Origin: Chaenocephalus aceratus
Lineage: Eukaryota > Chordata > Actinopteri > Perciformes > Channichthyidae
Length of the DNA stretch: 64,000 nucleotides
Reading direction: 5' to 3'
Assembly: GCA_023974075.1 (NCBI GenBank)
Contig: CM043799.1
Location: 8,209,250-8,273,249, forward strand
Positions 59,208 to 64,000 of the stretch are shown one piece after another. The notes beneath the pieces were generated by a model that did not search any database, was not told where the DNA came from, and saw only the letters and a list, made by a program, of their open reading frames with translations. The stretch's first letter is position 1; each line of letters opens with the position of its first letter. A program made the position numbers and the translations under genes.

Positions 59208-60017
59208 TCACATATTTTCGGCTGTAGGCTTTATCTTCGTAGTGTAGTATTCCATCGCAGATTGGGGAGAGTCGAAAAGCCTCGTCTCACTGCCGAAAGT
59301 GATCCGCAGTGCCGGATAAAGGAGCCCATATCTGACGTCTGCCCTGCGAAGCACAGCCTTCACCTCATTATATGCAGCTCTTCGCTTGTCCAAATCTGCG
59401 CTGTAGTCAGGGAATATGAAAATCTGGGTGCCACCGAGCACTAGCTTGCCTTTCTGACGTGAGAGTTTCAGTATTTCCTCTTTCACTTGAAAAAGATGAA
59501 CTTTACAGAGGAAGGAGCGTAGGCGCTCTCCGTCTTTAGGTCGGGAAGCGGGTACACGGTGAGCACTGTCAAGTACCGGTGCTTTCTCCAGTCCGGTAAA
59601 CAATTCGTGAAGCATGTTAGAGATGAACGTAGTAGGGTTGCCTTGTTCAACACCTTCTGGTATTCCAACAATACGTAGATTGCAACGTCTCCCTCTATTC
59701 TCCAGGTCATCTGTTTTCAATTGTAATTTAGCGTTGTCTTTAGCTAGCTAAGTGCTGCGGGCTTCCAGAGAGTCAATCCGGGCGGCCAGGGTGTTTAAAC
59801 CTTCCTCATGATCAGCAAGTTGAGTCTTACATTCATCCAATTCAGCTCTTACTGGTGCAATTGCAAGCTGAATGTCTGTCTTGAGCGAGGAAACTTCATC
59901 CTGAATCACTTGCCTTACAATTCTGCGGATGTCCTCTAGCATCTCGTTGCGTTGATCCTTAGCCTCAACCATGCTACTGGTTAAGCTAGCAGTCGTCTTG
60001 TTCACCTTTGGAGGCAT
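59208..60017 (-). pseudogene. L1-like ORF1 with one in-frame amber codon
   Basis: Start MPPKVNKTT at 60017. A coiled-coil-like heptad stretch (VRAELDECKTQLADHEEGL, TLAARIDSLEARS) is followed by TAG at 59748-59750, then the same frame continues KDNAKLQLK, DDLENRGRRCNLRIVGIPEG (RRM/transposase_22 core), VPASRPKDGERLRSFLCKVH and LFDSPQSAMEYY to the stop at 59208. Family role: trimeric RNA-binding chaperone. Apart from the TAG the frame is continuous. Confidence 0.8.
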
Positions 60018-60185
60018 GATAGCTGCACATATATCCCAATAGTAGATCACAGATAGCTTTAATCTTAAACTGGGTCAAGTTTTGGTCGAATTAGAACAAA
60101 AATAGCAGGATGTTAATGGATTTATTATGAAGTACCAGGACCACCTGTTAGATCCGTCTACTCCATTAGACGCCCCTAGCGGTCT

Positions 60186-62067
60186 CCGAGTTGACAATCT
60201 TAACAACAACATTCATTACATGTGACATGTCAATTGCTTTAGCTGCCAATGCCTGTTGATGTATCACACAGTGATAATTTACAAATGGTGGAAAGTCTGG
60301 GTCTTTTCTGCACAGCGCAACAAATCCTGAACGAACACCGAGCATCGCTGGTGCCCCATCGGTTGTGAAGGACACTATTTTATGAATGGGAATCTTGTAC
60401 TCACAAACATAGTCCTTGAATGCCTTGTACACATCCTCACCCCTGGTTCTTTCTTTCAATGGGATAAGGGCAAGAAAGGCCTCCTTGACAGTAAAATCCG
60501 TGAAAACCATCCGGACAAACACACCTAGCTGGGCTGTGTCCAGTGGCGGCTGGTGGAAAATATTTTTGGTGGGGCTATTGATAGAGTGAGTAAAACAATT
60601 TTTTTGGGGAGAAATGACCCCTTAAATTAGGACTTCTGGTGATGTAATGGCGCGTTTACAGTGCAGCACGGAGCTCGCTTTAATGCTGCGTTCAGACCGG
60701 ACGCGATGCAGCTGTCAGCTGTGTTTACTCGCATCATTCAAACAAGACGCGCTGGCTCGGGAGCTACAGCTACAACAACATGAATATATTTTACCGTGAT
60801 TAAATTGTAATACACGTTTCTAAATGATGCCGACGTAACAACATACTGATACCGGTTAGTAAAAACCATGAATTAATGCTTTGACAAGTCTGCAGACAGA
60901 CGGCAGGCGAAAAACCTTTTAGAATGCTTGTTCCCTGAATGGAGCTTGGCTAAGCTAACGCTATATATGCTCCGACCGTCCACACTCACAACAACGGCCT
61001 ACAGACATAAATAAACCAGCGACTGTATTCTCCATGACACAGACAGTCTGGGGTTTGTACTTGTTTAACTTTTGTCTAGTTTCTGAACAGATCGTATCTG
61101 TCGCCGGCTGTTTGAAGAGCAAGCATGTGAAACAAAAGATAGCATTTACCTGTTTGCATCCAGCTAGCCATGTGAGAAGCCTTGTTGATACGTTTTGTCT
61201 TTTTCACGAGCTTGCTGTGATATATACAAATCGGGTTGGTCCGGTCCAAGGTCTTTAAGTATCAATTTATCTCCCAAACTTCTCCTTTCAAAAGGATTGG
61301 AGAGTAGCTCTTGGGCGGACCGAGGTTCCGGCGACTGCACCTGCACACCATTCTCATCCAAATACTGCGTCACCTTGGTCACTCACGAGTCTAAAAAACA
61401 ACTCAAGTCAACGCACGTAAGCAACATGGGCGCCAACGTGAGCGCCCACGTGACCAAAATATTTGACCCCTATGGGCCGGCCGCCACTGGCTGTGTCTGT
61501 GGCATCGGTAGACTCGTCAAATTGAACTGAAAAGTATTCCGAGAGAGACAAGTCTTTTAATACTTGCTGGGATACATCTTCGGACAATGACTCTTCTGGC
61601 TACAGTAGGTGCACCAAGTGGTACACTTTTTATCCTCGCTTTTATGTCCTCTTTATTTTTGAAATCCGCAAACAAGACGTCAGCTGTGGCGCTCATTGCT
61701 TCTTTAATCATCTCACCATCCGTAAATGTTTGTTTGTGCTGAGCCAAAATATGGCTAATCCGGAGGGATGTTTCTGTAGCTGCATTGCTCTTTGCTGTAG
61801 GCGCGATGAAAAGCGACTGCTGTGCTTTTAGTCGTCTTTTCAGTTCATCAATTATTTTGGTTCTTAATGCGCTGTTGAGTGGTCTTTGAATTTACCATGG
61901 GTGCTCGCATGATGGCGCTCCAGGTTGCCCCGTTTCGCCAAGGCTACCGCCTGTTGGCATATGAGGCATATAGTCTTCTCTTTCGCTGATGTGAAAAGAA
62001 ATTCATGCTCCCATTCCGGATGGAAATAATACGTTTTTGATTTATTTTTCGCCGGACCCTCAGCCAT
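60186..62067 (-). pseudogene. BED-finger hAT transposase (GTF2IRD2/ZBED5-like), interrupted by a second hAT
   Basis: ATG at 62067. BED-type finger: YFHPEWEHEFLF, ICLICQQAVALAKRGNLERH, HASTHGKF. After a frame break LKRRLKAQQSLFIAPTAKSN, then FTDGEMIKEAMSATADVLFA. Another break precedes SLSEYFSVQFDESTDATDTA (first catalytic Asp in DESTD), at whose end the hAT insert sits. After the insert: AQLGVFVRMVFTDFTVKEAF, IVSFTTDGAPAMLG (second Asp) and NYHCVIHQQALAAKAIDM. Cut at about 60186 by the L1-like 5' end; the third acidic residue and dimerisation domain are missing. Confidence 0.82.
60541..61489 (+). mobile_element. Non-autonomous hAT (949 bp) inside the hAT transposase gene
   Basis: Ends CAGTGGCGGCTGG and, inverted, CAGTGGCGGCCGG. 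Exact 8-bp duplicates GCTGTGTC at 60533-60540 and 61490-61497. No transposase of its own. The insertion falls within the DATDTAQLG codons; the flanking codons remain in register if insert and one duplicate are ignored. Confidence 0.94.
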
Positions 62068-62371
62068 ATCGATGTTGGTTAAAGATTAGCAGAACTTGGT
62101 ACAGTTTAAGTTACTCCTCAAGATGACCGTTAAGATACGATTTTTAACCCCACCCACAATTGCATGCAGCAATTCATAGACGTCAACATATCTAATAACC
62201 AATTGGAGTTTGTAAAATGACCTGTGCGTGATTCAAATCGACAAACCAGAGCTAGGTCTAAAACGTTTGTTTAAACAACCAACATGAACATTTTTTTTTT
62301 GGAAATATTATTATACTTTTTTTTAAATGCTAGGGATCGACAGTGAATGCTTTGAAGATCGACCAGTCGAT
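62068..62371 (-). other. 5' noncoding part and probable left end of the BED-hAT
   Basis: AT-rich upstream region of the transposase ATG. GATCGACAGTG and GATCGACCAGTCGAT near 62335-62372 are of the kind found at hAT ends; the exact terminus was not resolved. Confidence 0.4.
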
Positions 62372-62678
62372 GGGGTGCCGTCTGGTTGTGGGTGTGCTTT
62401 GTGGGTGTTCACAGGTTCATGGCTGATGAGTCACACCGGTGGGAGGATACCTGCCTGATGAGCTGCACCTGGAAAGGAAAAGGATATAGGAGGAGCCCAG
62501 CCGTTACGTCGCTCTGTCTTCTCTGGGCACTTGTCCTGTGCCAGCGTCAGGGACCTGTTGCTGGTTCTTGTTGCTTGTTTGCTTGTTTGTTTGTTTGTTT
62601 TGAATAAATGAACATTATATCATACCCCTCGTCTCGCCTCCCCGCTTTATGTTGCAGCCCAGGAGCCGGGTTGTAACA
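62372..62678 (+). repeat. LTR of a gypsy-type element (left border approximate)
   Basis: Ends ...CCGGGTTGTAACA at 62678 just before a primer-binding site. Contains a TATA-like GGATATAGG (about 62481) and AATAAA at 62603-62608, followed by a TTGT run. The left border is set at a TG (62372) only by eye. The second LTR lies outside the window. Confidence 0.6.
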
Positions 62679-62680
62679 TA

Positions 62681-62699
62681 TGGGGGCTCGTTGCTTTGG
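62681..62699 (+). other. Primer-binding site
   Basis: TGGGGGCTCGTTGCTTTGG begins two bases after the LTR. Its first 11 bases equal those of the tRNA-Pro-type site of gammaretroviruses (established knowledge); the rest differs. Confidence 0.6.
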
Positions 62700-63168
62700 A
62701 CCTGGGAAACGTGTGCGAACTGGATGTCCGTTGTGGGGACGGATTTCGTGCAGCTGCTGTTGTCATTGTGTGCAGCTGATTGGCTGGGAGTAGCGTTACG
62801 GGGGTGAGTGTTTTGCAGTTCTAATGTACAGAGATTGTATGGCAGCGAGTACAAGCACAGTATCGTTAGTACCGTGGTAGCTGTCCCTGTTAGGTCTAGT
62901 ACGGTCTTCCTTGGAGGTCGTAGGGGGGACTGTTAGTGCGGTGTGAAAGTGGTTAGAGCTATTAGCTTGGGAGCACGAGGCTGCGGGTGGAGTTGCCGGT
63001 TTGCTGGTCGCTTCGCCGAGCTTATGGTATTAAGTCCATAAGTACCCGCCATAACTAGCACCTGAAGACTAGCGGGGAGTTTAGCCAGTTACTGTGAGGC
63101 AGTTAGAGGGACAGACCGCGGTAGCGTGTAGGCTGTGTAGTAGCGTGAGCGTGCCACATAGTGTTGTC
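62700..63168 (+). other. Leader between primer-binding site and gag
   Basis: About 470 bp, GC-moderate, no ORF supported. GTTAGTGCGG-type words but no convincing splice donor. Confidence 0.4.
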
Positions 63169-64000
63169 ATGATGGAGAGTGTGGAGGAGTTTGTGAGAGC
63201 ACCTACATAGGAGCTACTGGAGGGCTTCTCACATGAGCAGCTGATCTGTGTTGCTGAACATTTCCGCTTGGATGTTGGGGATAAGAGGATGAAGGAAAAC
63301 ATAAGAGGGATTGTTAGAGCAAATCTGTTCGAGTTGGGTGTTTTCAAAGGGGGAAAATATACTGTTGATCCTAGCAGAGACAGTGGCAGTACGTCTGGCT
63401 GCCGTGATACAGACCTGACTTTTGAGCAGAGAAAGGAGCTGAGCAAAGTGAAGACTGCTGCAGAGGCTGCTGCTCTGGCAGATGACTATGTGCTAACGCA
63501 CAGGGGCGGTCGCGACTTCAGGGTCCAGGATGAAGGGGGTATGTATCATGCAGGGAGATGGGAAGAGAAAGCTAATCCGCACGGGGGTGAGCGTGAGATG
63601 CGAGGTCCGCCACAGGGAGATTCGGAAATCTGTCATTACTGCAGGGAGAGAGGGCACTGGAAGGCTGACTGTCCTAAGGCTAAAAGGGAGAACTGTGTAG
63701 GCCAGTTTAACTCTGCTGCTTGTGCTGTGTCTGTGGTGCCGTTACCTGTCATCTCTCCCTGTCAGCAGATTAATGAGCCATGCGGGTGGAAGGACCCAGT
63801 GTTTTCTGAATTTGTGTCAACCGGATACGTGTCATTGGTGGGAAGTGATATCAGCATGCCGGTAAATATTTTGAGAGACATTGCATCGTATGACTCATAC
63901 ATTCTGAGCTCTGTGTTACCGTTTTCGGACGAATCTGGAACTGGGGATTGTGTCCGGATGAGAGGTATGGGAATGAGTGTTGTGCCTGTTCCTCTGCATT
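63169..64000 (+). CDS. Gag of a Ty3/gypsy-type element (open to window end, one in-frame TAG)
   Basis: ATGATGGAG at 63169 starts the frame. After 13 codons there is TAG (63208-63210), then the frame is open to the window end. ELLEGFSHEQLICVAEHFRL at the N-terminus, a SCAN-like capsid C-terminal piece (LSKVKTAAEAAALADDYVLT), a Gly/Pro-rich linker, and one knuckle CHYCRERGHWKADC. The SCAN-like domain with ADxYVLTH is known from fish gypsy (Gmr1/Barthez-like) gag. Following text (PVFSEFVSTGYVSLVG) suggests the start of the protease region. Strand and order agree with LTR and primer site. Confidence 0.75.

Larger units (their letters stand above)
56921..60185 (-). mobile_element. L1/Tx1-like LINE, 3' part missing
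   Basis: Minus-strand order: 5' UTR (60185-60018), ORF1 (60017-59208), a ~800-bp inter-ORF space, ORF2 endonuclease (58432-57700) and the start of RT ending at 56921. LINE copies are usually 5'-truncated; this one has its 5' end and lacks its 3' half, so it was cut by a later deletion or rearrangement. Confidence 0.75.

Overview
This window is repeat-dense vertebrate DNA, most likely from a teleost, probably a percomorph. The evidence is the mix of elements: Rex1, Rex3 (RTE clade), L2 with a UnaL2-type 3' stem-loop, an I/Nimb-type LINE, an L1/Tx1-like LINE, KDZ-type and BED-type hAT transposases, piggyBac, a Polinton/Maverick relic, a class I-like endogenous retrovirus and a Ty3/gypsy element. 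There are long CA/GT, CTT and CAT microsatellites and one 100-N scaffold gap (32459-32558). I found no convincing conserved single-copy host gene, rRNA or canonical tRNA. Almost everything recognisable is mobile or was mobile.

Layout. 1-3.4 kb: repeat-derived intergenic DNA. 3.4-4.9 kb (-): 5' exons of a TTF/ZMYM-type hAT transposase gene. 5.5-9.84 kb (-): a gene of about 17 exons joining a SAP-like segment, a KDZ-type transposase core and a C-terminal Ulp1/C48 SUMO-protease-like domain. 10.56-14.12 kb: a DNA transposon with matching TIRs, subterminal repeats and a two-exon transposase of unassigned superfamily. 14.56-18.04 kb: an L2 LINE with a tRNA-derived SINE inside its RT. 18-20.9 kb: microsatellites and two hairpins. 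20.93-23.71 kb: an I-clade LINE cut by a Polinton terminus. 23.71-28.2 kb: Polinton fragments (tandem-repeat ITR, an unassigned Cys/His ORF, integrase, structural-type ORF). 28.2-32.46 kb (-): ERV gag-pro-pol with a pol deletion, running into the gap. 34.4-36.4 kb: a minisatellite on a LINE relic and a CTATAG-rich array. 36.4-37.0 kb: I-element RNase H end. 37.0-40.05 kb: a MITE, then an inverted-repeat structure whose left arm carries a hAT while the right arm keeps the empty site; between the arms lies an array of RFX X-box-like palindromes. 41.77-46.17 kb: a piggyBac-type element (TTAA) with a nested hAT. 46.6-56.9 kb: Rex1 split by Rex3, itself split by a 7.1 kb LTR retrotransposon with no recognisable coding capacity. 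56.9-60.2 kb (-): L1-like LINE. 60.2-62.37 kb (-): a BED/hAT transposase gene interrupted by a second hAT. 62.37-64 kb: LTR, PBS and gag of a gypsy-type element running off the window.

Relationships. Order of events can be read from nesting: Rex1, then Rex3 (TSD TAA(A)CATTC), then the LTR element (TSD GGCAC); hAT into hAT (TSD GCTGTGTC); hAT into piggyBac (TSD GGCTTAGA); hAT into one arm of an inverted repeat (TSD CATATATC). Many breaks in otherwise readable frames are one-base indels, often in short homopolymers. The two LTRs of the 7.1 kb element also differ mostly by one-base indels. Part of the apparent decay may therefore be consensus error in a long-read assembly rather than biology.
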